The notes beneath the pieces were generated by a model. That model did not search any database. It was not told the origin of the DNA and saw only the letters and a list, made by a program, of their open reading frames with translations. From JAWXCB01 sp034440455 (GTDB lineage: Bacteria > Bacteroidota > Bacteroidia > Chitinophagales > CAIOSU01), in assembly GCA_034440455.1 (NCBI GenBank), contig JAWXCB010000008.1, forward strand, positions 62,001 to 126,000: a stretch of DNA of 64,000 bases, in the 5' to 3' direction. Shown piece by piece: positions 24,639 through 33,678 of the stretch. Position numbers and translations under genes: made by a program. Each line of letters opens with the position of its first letter. Position 1 is the first letter of the stretch.

Positions 24639-27600
24639 ATGAATCAATTGCCCGCCAACGGCAACTCTGAGGAAACTTTTGTTGCCAATAATAATTTTTA
24701 TCAATCGCTCATAGACAAGGTCTTAGATGGCATCGCCATTATTACATTTGACGGGAGCGTGAAGTTTTACAGTCACTCCGTTGAAAAAATCTTAGGCTAC
24801 AGCCAAGAGGATAGCAGCGCACAAAACTTCTTTGCGCTTGTTCATCCTGATGACAAGGACAAGTGTAGCATAGCATTGGAAAAATTAATGACGGAGCCGA
24901 ACATCCCCATTTTGAATTCGGTACGATTTCGCCATAAAGACGGTTCGTGGAAAGATCTGGAGGCAAAAGCAGTTAACCTGGCAGATGACCCTGATATTCA
25001 GGGTATTCTTATTAATCTCAGGGAAGTGACAGAACGACTGCTGATACAGCAATCGTTGAAAGAAAGTGAAATGCGCTACCGGAGTTTGATTGAAAATTCG
25101 TTTGACGGAATTACAATTATTGATTTTGACGAAGTTGTAAAATATCACAGCCCTTCCTTGTTGGAAATTCTTGGATACAGACCTGCGTCCGGAATCGGAA
25201 AGAGCATTTTGGAACTTTTGCATCCTGATGACCATCGCATATTTTACGATTCAATACCGGTGCTGAAAAACAGTGCGGGTCATTTGGTTACAAACATTGT
25301 CCGGTTCAAGCATAAAAATGGTTCATGGGTAATTTTGGAAACGAGATTTGTGAATTTATTAGACAAGCCCGGCATTGAAGGCATCCTGATAAACTATCGC
25401 GACATTACCCAGAGCGAAAACCTGAAAGAAGCGTTGCGCGAAAATGCAGAGCGTTACAAAACCATTGTTGAAACAGCTCCCGAAGCTATTTTTTTGATTG
25501 ATACATCTACTGGCGCCATTCTCGACTTCAATCAGCGGGCAATGGAAATGTTTGGATACTCGCGGGAGCATTTGCAAAATATGAAAGGTATTCATCTTAG
25601 TCCCCGCACACAACCGGACGGCATTTCTTCACTTGAATTCATCAAAGCAAAGATTCAGGAAGCGCTTGGCGGTAGGAATGTGAGCTATGAATGGCATCAT
25701 AAGGATTTCAACGACCGTCTTTTCCCGTGTGAAGTCCGTATCACCCACTTTCCGCCTTACGATAAAAAAGTCATCCGTGGTACCATTGTAGATATTTCAA
25801 AACGCAAACAGATAGAAACCAGCCTGAAGGAAAGTGAAGAGCGATATCGCAACTTCACGGAAACAGCGCCTGAAACGATTTTTATTGTAGATGCTGAAAC
25901 AGGAAAATTTATTGATTGCAATAAGAACGCAACAAAGTTGTTCGGCTACTCGCGTGAAAAGTTATTGAGCATGCGCGCAATTGAATTAAGCCCGCCCCGC
26001 CAGCCTGACGGCAGAGATTCGCTTGCAGCGGCAAAAGACAAGCTGCGCCTCGCGCTCAGGGAAAACAATATCGTGTATGAATGGCATCACATCAATTCGA
26101 AAGGGAAAATTTTCCCTACGGAAACAAGATTAGTTCGTTTTCCGCCTTATGATAAAAAGTATATTCGGGGTACAGTAAATGACATTACCGCAAGGAAAGT
26201 GCTGGAAGAAAAACTCAAACAGCAGGAAAAAGATTACCGCCATCTTGCCAATGTATCTCCGGTTGGAATTTTTAGAACAGACACAAAAGGGAGAACGGTA
26301 TTTGTAAACGAGAAATGGTGTGAAATCACTGGTTTATCATTCGAAGAAGCAACTGGTAATGGATGGCAAAGTGCAATCCATCCCGATGACCGGGATGGAT
26401 CGTTGAAAGACTGGAAGAAAGCATTTAAGCTGAAAGAGGTATCCAATGCAGTATTTCGTTTTCAAACACCGCAAGGAAGAATCAACTGGGTGTATGGGCA
26501 GGCTGTGCCTGATAAAGATGAGAGAGGAAATGTAATTGGCTATGTAGGTTCTGTGACTGATATTACCGAACGGATGCATGCTATTGAGGCGCTTGCGAAA
26601 AGCGAAAAGCGCAATTCAGTTTTGTTGAAAGCAATTCCAGACATGATTTTCCGTCTCTCAAAAACAGGAGTTTTTTTAGACTTTAAAGCGGCAACAAATT
26701 TTGGTCCCTTGGTTCCACCCGAATTCTTTATAGGGAAAAGAGTTAAAGAAGTATTGCCTCCGCCTATAGCAAAGCTTTGCATGAAAAATGTGAAGCAGGC
26801 GCTGAAAACAAACGCAATTCAAACTTTCAACTACTCGCTTGCCGACCCATCAAACCCTGAAAAACTTAATTTTTTTGAGGCAAGAATTCTTACGGATGAT
26901 AATAATGAAGCACTGGCGCTGATACGGGATATTTCTCAGCAAAAAGAGGCAGAACAGGAATTGCGTGAAACGAATGGAAAACTAAAAGCCCTCTACCAGC
27001 GGCTTGAAACCATCCGCGAGGAAGAGAAGAAAAACATTGCAATGGAAATTCATGATGAACTGGGCCAGGAACTCACCGCCATGAAACTTGGTATGTTTTG
27101 GTTGCAGCAATATATTAATCAACACAGAAAACGCGGGCTTGACATTTTTCAAGTTGAAGACAAAGTGAAATCCCTTATTGACCTTTCAAGCCAAACAATA
27201 AGCTCGGCAAGAAGGCTCGCGCATCAATTACGTCCGGTTATCTTAGATAATCTTGGTCTTATTCCTGCCATTGAATGGCAAATCAAATCGGTGAATGAAA
27301 GCGGAAGTGTGGAATGCGAATTCAGACATAACATCAGAAAGGTTAAATTTTCGGACGCTTTCAGCGTGGCGTTCTTCCGTATTATTCAAGAATCGCTCAC
27401 CAATATCCTCCGACATTCAGAAGCAAAAAAAGCACTCGTGAAAGCGCATGCTACGAGAAGCGAACTGCAGCTGACAATTCAGGATAATGGCAAGGGGATT
27501 GAAAAGGAAGATTTATCGCATCCTGATAAGTTTGGAATTTTCGGCATGAAGGAACGGGTGAAAACATGGAGCGGTAAATTTGAATTGAAAGGAACGCACG

Positions 27601-27677
27601 GAAAAGGCACTTTGCTGACCTTTACCTTTCCATTAAAAGAAGTAGTTAAAAAGCATGATAAGCATAACACTGTGTGA
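24639..27677 (+). CDS. Soluble multi-PAS histidine kinase (NarL-partner, HisKA_3 type)
   Basis: A 1012-residue sensor kinase with no membrane segment. About six PAS domains fill residues 15-755 (each marked by ILGYS / LFGYSRE / EITGLSFEE-type cores and ITER or ISKRK ends), followed by a short coiled coil and the dimerisation helix REEEKKNIAMEIHDELGQEL with phospho-acceptor H805. The ATP domain ends with FGIFGMKERVKTWSGKFELK. It overlaps the next regulator gene by 23 bp, its likely partner. Signals are probably cytoplasmic ligands or redox state; the PAS domains show no cofactor residues I can identify. Confidence 0.9.
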   Translation: MNQLPANGNSEETFVANNNFYQSLIDKVLDGIAIITFDGSVKFYSHSVEKILGYSQEDSSAQNFFALVHPDDKDKCSIALEKLMTEPNIPILNSVRFRHKDGSWKDLEAKAVNLADDPDIQGILINLREVTERLLIQQSLKESEMRYRSLIENSFDGITIIDFDEVVKYHSPSLLEILGYRPASGIGKSILELLHPDDHRIFYDSIPVLKNSAGHLVTNIVRFKHKNGSWVILETRFVNLLDKPGIEGILINYRDITQSENLKEALRENAERYKTIVETAPEAIFLIDTSTGAILDFNQRAMEMFGYSREHLQNMKGIHLSPRTQPDGISSLEFIKAKIQEALGGRNVSYEWHHKDFNDRLFPCEVRITHFPPYDKKVIRGTIVDISKRKQIETSLKESEERYRNFTETAPETIFIVDAETGKFIDCNKNATKLFGYSREKLLSMRAIELSPPRQPDGRDSLAAAKDKLRLALRENNIVYEWHHINSKGKIFPTETRLVRFPPYDKKYIRGTVNDITARKVLEEKLKQQEKDYRHLANVSPVGIFRTDTKGRTVFVNEKWCEITGLSFEEATGNGWQSAIHPDDRDGSLKDWKKAFKLKEVSNAVFRFQTPQGRINWVYGQAVPDKDERGNVIGYVGSVTDITERMHAIEALAKSEKRNSVLLKAIPDMIFRLSKTGVFLDFKAATNFGPLVPPEFFIGKRVKEVLPPPIAKLCMKNVKQALKTNAIQTFNYSLADPSNPEKLNFFEARILTDDNNEALALIRDISQQKEAEQELRETNGKLKALYQRLETIREEEKKNIAMEIHDELGQELTAMKLGMFWLQQYINQHRKRGLDIFQVEDKVKSLIDLSSQTISSARRLAHQLRPVILDNLGLIPAIEWQIKSVNESGSVECEFRHNIRKVKFSDAFSVAFFRIIQESLTNILRHSEAKKALVKAHATRSELQLTIQDNGKGIEKEDLSHPDKFGIFGMKERVKTWSGKFELKGTHGKGTLLTFTFPLKEVVKKHDKHNTV

Positions 27678-28314
27678 CGACCATCAAATTGTAAGGAAGG
27701 GCATTCGGCAGATTCTCGAAGAAAGACCTGATTTTAAAGTCGTGTCTGAAGTTTCTAATGGAGAGCAACTCCTGAAAGAATTACGGCTAACCAAGCCGAA
27801 TGTAGTGTTGCTTGATATCGGGCTGCCCGGAAGAAGCGGCTTGGAAGTGCTGAAGCAAATTCATCTGCTCTATCCAAGAATTAAGGTATTGGTGCTGAGT
27901 ATGTATCCGGAGGACCAGTATGCAATCAGAACCATAAAAGCCGGGGCATCGGGCTATCTCCACAAGGACAGCGCGCCCAATGTATTGTATGAAGCGATTA
28001 CTACAATTGCAAGCGGAGGTAAGTATGTAAGCGCGGCTATCACGAATTTATTATTTAATGAAATCCTCTCAGAGAGTAAAGGTTCTCCGCTGCACAAGAC
28101 GCTCTCTGACCGTGAGTTTGAAGTGTTGCTTCAACTTGGAAAAGGAAAAAAAGTTGGCGAAATCGCTCAGGGCTTGACATTGAGCGTAAAAACAGTGAGC
28201 ACTTATAAAACCAGGATTTTTGAAAAGCTTGGCATTGATAATGTCGCAGAGATTACTCAGTATCTTTTGAAGCATAACCTGCTACAGGAGAATCTTGCAG
28301 AGGAACCGCATTAA
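27655..28314 (+). CDS. NarL/LuxR-family response regulator, partner of the PAS kinase
   Basis: 219 residues: a receiver domain with acidic pocket CDDHQ and phospho-acceptor D54 (VLLDIGLPG), conserved VLSMYPE and K in SGYLHKDS, then a LuxR-type HTH (LSDREFEVLLQLGKGKKVGE ... LSVKTVSTYKTRIFEKLGI). The gene starts inside the kinase gene (overlap 27655-27677), so the two are translated together. It should bind DNA once phosphorylated from H805 of the kinase. Confidence 0.92.
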   Translation: MISITLCDDHQIVRKGIRQILEERPDFKVVSEVSNGEQLLKELRLTKPNVVLLDIGLPGRSGLEVLKQIHLLYPRIKVLVLSMYPEDQYAIRTIKAGASGYLHKDSAPNVLYEAITTIASGGKYVSAAITNLLFNEILSESKGSPLHKTLSDREFEVLLQLGKGKKVGEIAQGLTLSVKTVSTYKTRIFEKLGIDNVAEITQYLLKHNLLQENLAEEPH

Positions 28315-28340
28315 GGGCGGTTCAGAAAATTCTGCCACAG

Positions 28341-28406
28341 ACACCCTCTCCTTCAGGAGAGGATTGGTTTACCTGCCTAAGTTTTAACGCAGGCAGGGGT
28401 GAGACG
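28341..28406. repeat. Family-A intergenic repeat, interrupted copy
   Basis: CCCTCTCCTTCAGGAGAGGA hairpin followed by a second palindrome (CCTGCCTAAG...GCAGGCAGG) and GGGTGAGA. It resembles the family-A element with a second hairpin inserted between its stem and the GGTGAG end. Confidence 0.6.
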
Positions 28407-28485
28407 ATAAAAAAAGCAATTTTCAGAACTGCCCCTAAAGCGCTTTCTCTCAAAATTAATTTCTACGCTTTTTTACGTTCATTCT

Positions 28486-28505
28486 TTGTAGGAAAATTCC
28501 TACAA
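28486..28505. promoter_or_regulatory. 9-bp inverted repeat, possible operator
   Basis: TTGTAGGAA-AA-TTCCTACAA, perfect arms separated by two bases, about 70 bp before the GTG of the second response regulator. Size and symmetry suit a dimeric NarL/LuxR regulator, perhaps one of the two encoded here; this is inference. Confidence 0.45.
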
Positions 28506-28575
28506 GCCTTTCAGATAGAATATCAATGCACTTTGCATCATCCGGATTTAGCTTGCGTACTAGTTTTATTTACTG

Positions 28576-29244
28576 GTGAGCAACAGACTTCGTAAAATTG
28601 ATATTCTTATTGCAGATGATCATCCAGCAGTGCGTTTAGGCATTCGGTCAATTCTGCAACTCGAAAAAAATCTCAATGTAGTAGGCGAAGCAAAGAATGG
28701 CGAGGAATTACTGAAGATGATGGAGGGGAAGCGTGTTGACCTCGTTTTTATTGACCTCAACATGCCAGGGAAAAACGGACTTGAGACTACCCGGAAACTG
28801 CGTAAATATTACCCTAAACTTAAAATACTTGCATTCAGCATATATGACGACCAGCATAAAGTGCTGAGTATGTTAAAATCAGGAGCGGATGGATACTTGC
28901 TTAAGGCTGCTGAAAGCAATGAAGTGGTAGATGCCATCTCGGCTGTCATGAAAGGAGAGCACTATATTTCTAAGGAAATAGCCCACAAGGTAATTTTAGA
29001 TGTAGTTGCAGGAAATATGCCTCCGACAATTGAAGAAGAAGCAACTGAGCCAAATGCGCTTTCAAAACGGGAAGAAGAGATTCTCAGTATGCTTGCCAAC
29101 GACAACTCCTACAGCGAGGTCGCACAAAAACTGCACATCAGCAAGCGCACGGTTGACACGCATCGTTACAATATCTCCAAAAAACTGGGGATTAAAACTA
29201 TAGCCGGTTTGATTCGCTATGCGATAAATCACAATCTGGCTTAG
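28576..29244 (+). CDS. Second NarL/LuxR-family response regulator
   Basis: 222 residues starting at GTG. The receiver has IADDHPAVRLG, phospho-acceptor D60 (FIDLNMPGKNG) and K in GYLLKA; the C-terminal HTH is LSKREEEILSMLANDNSYSE ... ISKRTVDTHRYNISKKLGI. It is paralogous to the regulator upstream but has no kinase of its own nearby, so it may share the PAS kinase or take its signal from elsewhere. It has its own upstream region with an inverted repeat (28486-28505). Confidence 0.9.
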   Translation: MSNRLRKIDILIADDHPAVRLGIRSILQLEKNLNVVGEAKNGEELLKMMEGKRVDLVFIDLNMPGKNGLETTRKLRKYYPKLKILAFSIYDDQHKVLSMLKSGADGYLLKAAESNEVVDAISAVMKGEHYISKEIAHKVILDVVAGNMPPTIEEEATEPNALSKREEEILSMLANDNSYSEVAQKLHISKRTVDTHRYNISKKLGIKTIAGLIRYAINHNLA

Positions 29245-29712
29245 ATAAAGCGCTTTCAAGCCGCGAATAATAGCAAACAGGTATAATAAACGGGAGATTT
29301 CGACCTCCGTGTTTTCACGTAGTTTTTTAGTCACTACTTACCTTAGCCTTGTTTTTGACCTGTTTTATGGAGATTTACTCCTTAATTTTTCACCAATTTT
29401 GAATATTCACCATGAAAAAAGCATTCTCAAAAAAAGTCAGTTGATTTTATATTCAGCCGGATAGTAAGATTGATTGAATATCTTCCATGTTTTTTAAGTG
29501 ATTAATAATCAACGATTTAGAGTAATTTTTATGAAGGGAGTCCCGATTTAAGGCACTTATGCACATTTTTTCGCACAAAACGCTCTTTTTAATGTGTAAA
29601 AAAAATAATCGAAAATCAGTGAAAATTCAAAAAGAAATATTAACATTGCGTAATAACTACGGGTTTTCCAGTACGTTATTTTACTTATTTTTTAACCAAA
29701 AATTTTTTAAAC
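29245..29712. other. Long non-coding interval upstream of the ArsR-type gene
   Basis: 468 bp of AT-rich DNA with only short frames; the longest (63 codons at 29559) has poor coding character and is not called. A weak dyad GTAATAAC / GTTATTTTAC around 29650-29693 lies just before the regulator and may be its operator. The interval likely carries promoter and 5' leader of the ArsR-type gene. Confidence 0.5.
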
Positions 29713-30015
29713 ATGAGTTATCTCAACAAAAACCAGAACGAGATTCTTAACAAGGCAAAAATGAAAGTAAGAGCGCTTAACCATCCTCTCAGGCAGAAGA
29801 TGCTGGCGCTTGTAAAAGACAACAAAAACCGCATGAATGTTACAGACATTTATGTGAAACTGAGAATTGAGCAATCAGTTGCTTCTCAGCACCTTGCAAT
29901 CTTGAGAAATCAGGAATTAGTTTCTACTGAAAGAGAAGGCAAAACGATTTGGTACAGCGTTGATGATGCTGCTATCAAGCGCCTCATTCAGGTATGCGAA
30001 CAGGCTATCTCTTAA
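29713..30015 (+). CDS. ArsR-family winged-helix regulator
   Basis: A 100-residue winged-helix protein: VRALNHPLRQKMLALVKDNK (helix 1-2), then IEQSVASQHLAILRNQELVS (recognition helix and turn) and wing TEREGKTIWYSV. It lacks the CxC metal motif of arsenic sensors, so the inducer is unknown. It stands alone and is closed by a strong terminator (30037-30071). Confidence 0.85.
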   Translation: MSYLNKNQNEILNKAKMKVRALNHPLRQKMLALVKDNKNRMNVTDIYVKLRIEQSVASQHLAILRNQELVSTEREGKTIWYSVDDAAIKRLIQVCEQAIS

Positions 30016-30036
30016 TTAAAGAGAAGACCATTAAAG

Positions 30037-30071
30037 AAAAAAGCTCCGGTTTATAGCCGGGGCTTTTTTTT
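30037..30071 (+). terminator. Rho-independent terminator of the ArsR-type gene
   Basis: Stem AAAGCTCCGG / CCGGGGCTTT with loop TTTATAG, followed by a run of eight Ts. It ends the transcript about 20 bp after the stop codon. Confidence 0.85.
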
Positions 30072-30102
30072 GTGCTTGGCTGACATATTTTAAATACCTA
30101 AC

Positions 30103-30126
30103 TTAGCCTAACACCCGTTAGGTTAA
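30103..30126. promoter_or_regulatory. TetR operator overlapping the start codon
   Basis: TTAGCCTAAC-accc-GTTAGGTTAA: two 10-bp arms matching at 9 of 10 positions, ending on the first base of the TetR ATG. A further CCTAAC half-site lies about 10 bp to the left. The TetR protein encoded here is the obvious ligand, so the gene is probably self-repressed. Confidence 0.6.
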
Positions 30127-30707
30127 TGCTTGTTGCAATATCAAAAACGAAAGACCAGATAGTTTCCGCTGCGCAAAATATGTTCCGCGAGCGTGGTTAT
30201 GCTGCCGCTTCCATGCGCGAGTTGGCGAAAGAAGTAGGCGTGGAACCTGCCAGCATTTACAGCCATTTCAAATCAAAAGACGACATCCTGAAATATATCT
30301 GCTTCAAAATCGCGGATGATTTTTTTGAGGCGCAGGAAGCAATTCTGAACTCTGTTTCAAATCCGGTTGAGAAATTAAACCGCCTGATTGCGGAGCATCT
30401 TCGCGTGGTGATTAATAACCTTGACGCGGCTGCCGTGTTCTTTATTGAATGGAGTTACTTGAAAAAACCGGATTTGAAAAAATTCATTTCTATGCGCGAA
30501 AAATATGAACGAGGATTCAAAGAAGTGGTGCAGGAAGGAATTACCAGCGGTGATTTTCGCATGATGGACGTGAACTTCACTGTGCGTTTGCTGTTTTCGG
30601 TAATGAATGGCGCACATGAATGGTATAAAATATCCGGCAAAGTATCTCCTGATGAAGTAGGCGAGAAAATGAGCGAATTTATTTTGAATGGACTGGTGAT
30701 TAAATAA
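30126..30707 (+). CDS. TetR-family regulator of the paa genes
   Basis: 193 residues. The HTH is SMRELAKEVGVEPASIYSHF (residues about 33-52), the classic TetR recognition helix; the rest is the helical ligand-binding domain. It sits 83 bp upstream of paaA in the same direction with a palindromic operator on its own start, so it likely controls phenylacetate catabolism, with phenylacetyl-CoA as the plausible ligand (as in PaaR). The ligand is inference from context. Confidence 0.85.
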   Translation: MLVAISKTKDQIVSAAQNMFRERGYAAASMRELAKEVGVEPASIYSHFKSKDDILKYICFKIADDFFEAQEAILNSVSNPVEKLNRLIAEHLRVVINNLDAAAVFFIEWSYLKKPDLKKFISMREKYERGFKEVVQEGITSGDFRMMDVNFTVRLLFSVMNGAHEWYKISGKVSPDEVGEKMSEFILNGLVIK

Positions 30708-30708
30708 C

Positions 30709-30778
30709 AGCTTCAAGCCGCAAGCTGTTCGCGGCAAGCTTTTTTGGCTTGTAGCTCGTAGCTTGAGGCTTGCAGCTA
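30709..30778. repeat. Imperfect palindromic repeat between tetR and paaA
   Basis: AGCTTCAAGCCGCAAGCT at 30709-30726 faces AGCTTGAGGCTTGCAGCT at 30761-30778; the pieces are reverse-complementary with a few mismatches, with a further AAGCTTTTTTGGCTT hairpin between. It ends just before the paaA start and is a different family from the other intergenic repeats here. Confidence 0.7.
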
Positions 30779-30790
30779 AAAACAAAAACC

Positions 30791-31780
30791 ATGTACGGAA
30801 ACATTTCCATCACTGACGAACCGAAGGGCAAAAAGCCTGCTGCACAGGAAGACCCTGAAAAGCTGGCTGCCTTTCAGGCGAAGATTGATGCGGGTGAAAA
30901 AATCGAGCCGCACGACTGGATGCCTGCCGAATATCGCAGGCAGTTGATTCGCATGATTGAACAACATGCGCACTCCGAAATCATTGGCGCGTTGCCTGAA
31001 GGAACCTGGATTACGCGCGCGCCAAGTTTGAAACGGAAACTTGCGCTGATTGCAAAAGTGCAGGATGAAATCGGACACGGGCATTTGCTTTACAATGCCG
31101 CTGAAACGCTGGGTAAATCACGCGAGCAGATGATTAACGATTTGCTCACGGGCAAATCAAAATATTCCAACGTATTCAATTATCCTGCGAAAACATGGGC
31201 TGACGTAACAGTGATTGGTTTTCTGATTGATGCCGCAGCGATTGTGAATCAGCTTGCGAATGCAAAAGGCTCTTATGGTCCGTATTGTCGCGCGTTGGAA
31301 AGAATTTGTTATGAAGAATCATTCCATCTGAAACAGGGGCATGAAGCATTCGTCTATCTCGCCACCGGCTCAAAGAAGCAACGCGAGATGGCGCAGGATG
31401 CGATTAACCGCTGGTATCGTCCCATCATTCATTTCTTTGGTCCGCCTGATAAAATTTCGGTCCATACCGAACAACTCATGCGCTGGAAGGTGAAGATGGA
31501 TACGAATGACAACATGCGTAACCAGTTTCTCGACACATATGTGCCGAAAGTGCTGGAAGTTGGAATTACATTTCCTGATAAAAATCTGAAAAAGAATAAA
31601 GAAACCGGACAATGGGATTTCAGCGACCCGAACTGGGATGAATTTTTTCAAGTGATAAATGGAAACGGTCCGTGCAATAAAGAACGATTGGATGTGCGCA
31701 AATGGGCAGAAGAACACGGACGCTGGGTGCGGAAGGCTTTATTGAATCCAGCGGAGAAATTTATGATTCCGTTGTCTTAA
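30791..31780 (+). CDS. paaA: Phenylacetyl-CoA epoxidase subunit PaaA
   Basis: 329 residues from the ATG at 30791 (an upstream TTG at 30770 lies within a repeat and is unlikely). This is the catalytic di-iron subunit: the ferritin-like helices carry EIIGALPEGTW, QDEIGHGHLLY, AAAIVNQLANAKGSYGPYCR, ERICYEESFHLKQGHEAF, the E-x-x-H iron ligands. With PaaB, C, D (and a reductase PaaE) it adds oxygen to the ring of phenylacetyl-CoA. Encoded first in paaABCD. Confidence 0.95.
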   Translation: MYGNISITDEPKGKKPAAQEDPEKLAAFQAKIDAGEKIEPHDWMPAEYRRQLIRMIEQHAHSEIIGALPEGTWITRAPSLKRKLALIAKVQDEIGHGHLLYNAAETLGKSREQMINDLLTGKSKYSNVFNYPAKTWADVTVIGFLIDAAAIVNQLANAKGSYGPYCRALERICYEESFHLKQGHEAFVYLATGSKKQREMAQDAINRWYRPIIHFFGPPDKISVHTEQLMRWKVKMDTNDNMRNQFLDTYVPKVLEVGITFPDKNLKKNKETGQWDFSDPNWDEFFQVINGNGPCNKERLDVRKWAEEHGRWVRKALLNPAEKFMIPLS

Positions 31781-31864
31781 AATAGGAGTTTAGTTGTCTG
31801 TTTTCAGTCTTCAGTTGTTGAGTGCTGAACAGTAAACCGTAAATAGCAAAACAGTAAACCGAAT

Positions 31865-32233
31865 ATGAAATCACTCGACCCCCGAATCAACCGCATCACA
31901 ACTCCCGACAACATTGAGCCGGTGAAGGAGCATGAATACTGGCAGACGTACGAAGTGTTTCATCAGGATAAACGCGGAAATCATCATGAGCATGTAGGCT
32001 CGGTTCATGCGCCCAATAAAGAGATAGCGCTGCTGTTTGCCAAAGAACAATTTGCGCGGAGGAAACGCTGTGTGAACTTATGGGTGGTGAAGACAGCCGA
32101 TATTTTCGCAACGCAACTGGAAGATGAAGACATGTTTTACACCACACCTGAAAAAACGCATCGCGAAGCGGCAGGATATAAAGTGAGCGATAAAATTTCA
32201 AAGTTCAAAGCGAGTTTGAAGTCTAAAGTCTAA
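31865..32233 (+). CDS. paaB: Phenylacetyl-CoA epoxidase subunit PaaB
   Basis: 122 residues, with YWQTYEVFHQDKRGNHHEHV (around residue 24-43) and FAKEQFARRKRCVNLWVVKT, the compact alpha/beta fold of PaaB, which bridges PaaA-PaaC heterodimers. It follows paaA by 84 bp and precedes paaC by 105 bp, the second gap holding a family-A repeat. Confidence 0.92.
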   Translation: MKSLDPRINRITTPDNIEPVKEHEYWQTYEVFHQDKRGNHHEHVGSVHAPNKEIALLFAKEQFARRKRCVNLWVVKTADIFATQLEDEDMFYTTPEKTHREAAGYKVSDKISKFKASLKSKV

Positions 32234-32285
32234 GGTTTGAAGTTGGCGCTAATGCAATGACAGATATTTCTAAAAAATAAAAAGA

Positions 32286-32333
32286 TACCCTCTTGTCTCC
32301 CCTCTCCATTGGAGAGGGGGCGGGGGTGAGGCT
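32286..32333. repeat. Family-A intergenic repeat between paaB and paaC
   Basis: CTCCCCTCTCCATTGGAGAG followed by GGGGCGGGGGTGAGGCT, ending 5 bp before the paaC start codon, so it lies within the paa transcript and could affect paaC translation. Confidence 0.75.
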
Positions 32334-32338
32334 AAACA

Positions 32339-33091
32339 ATGAAAGAAGCAATCAAAGACCTCTTATTCAAAATGGCGGATGATGCGCTCATCCTTGGGCA
32401 TCGCAATTCCGAGTGGACGGGCTTGGGACCAATGCTCGAAGAAGACATTGCCTTTTCATCTATGGCACAAGATAAAATAGGACATGCGAACGCGCTTTAT
32501 TCAATTTTGAATGAAGAATACGGAGAGGCAACTCCTAATAAACTGGCGTATGAACGAAGCGAAAAAGATTTTAAATGTTGTCACTTCGTTGAGCTTCCTA
32601 TTGGTGAATACGATTTCAGCCTCACGCGCCACTTCTTTTTTGACCATGCTGAAATTTGCCGCTACAAATTGCTGGAGCAATCAAGTGAAAAACGCATTGC
32701 AGCGCTTGCAAAAAAAATTCATGGCGAATTAAAATATCATGTGCTTCATGCTGATACATGGATGAAGAAACTTGCAATGGCTAATGAAGAAAGCCGTTCA
32801 AGAATGCTGAATGCTGTGAAAGAATGCTATCCATTCGCACTTGGCATTTTTGAAAAGAGCAAATGGGAAAACGAGTTAATCAAGAAAAATGTTTTTGCCG
32901 GTGAAGAAACATTACAGAACGAATGGCTGAAAAGTATGCAGCCCGTGTTGGATGCCGCTGAAATAAAACTGCCAACTAAAAAAGTTGAGCCTGTTTATGG
33001 CGGAAGAAACGGATTTCACACAGAACATCTGAAACCCTTGCTGGATGAAATGACTGAAGTATATCGCTTAGAGCCGAATGCGGAGTGGTGA
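32339..33091 (+). CDS. paaC: Phenylacetyl-CoA epoxidase subunit PaaC
   Basis: 250 residues of the ferritin-like PaaC fold (GHRNSEWTGLGPMLEEDIAF, then SMAQDKIGHANALYSIL; later KIHGELKYHVLHADTWMKKL). It is the structural partner of PaaA and does not carry the active iron centre. Same strand and spacing as the other paa genes. Confidence 0.95.
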   Translation: MKEAIKDLLFKMADDALILGHRNSEWTGLGPMLEEDIAFSSMAQDKIGHANALYSILNEEYGEATPNKLAYERSEKDFKCCHFVELPIGEYDFSLTRHFFFDHAEICRYKLLEQSSEKRIAALAKKIHGELKYHVLHADTWMKKLAMANEESRSRMLNAVKECYPFALGIFEKSKWENELIKKNVFAGEETLQNEWLKSMQPVLDAAEIKLPTKKVEPVYGGRNGFHTEHLKPLLDEMTEVYRLEPNAEW

Positions 33092-33100
33092 GAAGCGCAG

Positions 33101-33171
33101 GTCACAGTGAGCGAAGTCGAACTGTAGCAGCGCGGGCAATCGCTCAATCCTTCGACTTCGCTCAGGATGAC
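33101..33171. repeat. Family-B inverted repeat between paaC and paaD
   Basis: AGTGAGCGAAGTCGAAC at about 33106-33122 pairs with GTTCGACTT-like TTCGACTTCGCTCAGGATGAC (33151-33171). Related copies lie at 37579-37604 and 37967-37992. It ends about 20 bp before paaD. Confidence 0.8.
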
Positions 33172-33193
33172 AACCGCACACTCTTAAAGAAGT

Positions 33194-33676
33194 ATGGTAC
33201 TTACAACTAAAGAAGATATTCTTGAAGCGCTTCACAAAGTGAAAGACCCCGAAATCCCTGTCATCTCGGTGGTGGATTTGGGGATTATCACTGATGTAAA
33301 AGTGGATGGAAATTCTGCGCGCGTGACGATGGCTCCAACCTTTGTGGGCTGCCCTGCGGTTGACTACATGCGCGCGCAAATCAAAAAGAAAGTAGAGGAA
33401 CTTGGTTTTGAAAAAGTGGAAGTGATTGTTGACCGCGAATATAAATGGAGCACCAACGACATCTCGGAAAAAGGAAAACAACTGCTGAAAGATTTTCGAC
33501 TTGCGCCACCGCCAAACATTACAGGCGAGTTAGACCTGAGTAATTTACAGGCAGCCTGTCCGCACTGTGGCAGCAAAAACACTACACTCAATTCGCCTTT
33601 CGGCTCCACGCTGTGCCGCGCGATGTATCTGTGTAAGGATTGTAAACTTTCGTTTGAGCAGTTTAAGCCGAAGTGA
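33194..33676 (+). CDS. paaD: Phenylacetyl-CoA epoxidase subunit PaaD
   Basis: 160 residues: an N-terminal MIP18/FeS-assembly-like domain (VKDPEIPVISVVDLGIITDV, MAPTFVGCPAVDYM) and a C-terminal zinc ribbon (CPHCGSKNTTLNSPFGSTLC then C-x-x-C). PaaD is thought to help assemble the di-iron centre. It is the last paa gene here; the reductase paaE and ligase paaK are not in the window. Confidence 0.93.
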   Translation: MVLTTKEDILEALHKVKDPEIPVISVVDLGIITDVKVDGNSARVTMAPTFVGCPAVDYMRAQIKKKVEELGFEKVEVIVDREYKWSTNDISEKGKQLLKDFRLAPPPNITGELDLSNLQAACPHCGSKNTTLNSPFGSTLCRAMYLCKDCKLSFEQFKPK

Positions 33677-33678
33677 TT

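Noticed and set aside
29559..29750. 63-codon frame before the ArsR-type gene
   Set aside because: Overlaps the regulator start, and the composition is that of AT-rich non-coding DNA.
30770..30790. TTG start of paaA
   Set aside because: Lies in the interspersed repeat; ATG at 30791 gives the usual PaaA start MYGN.
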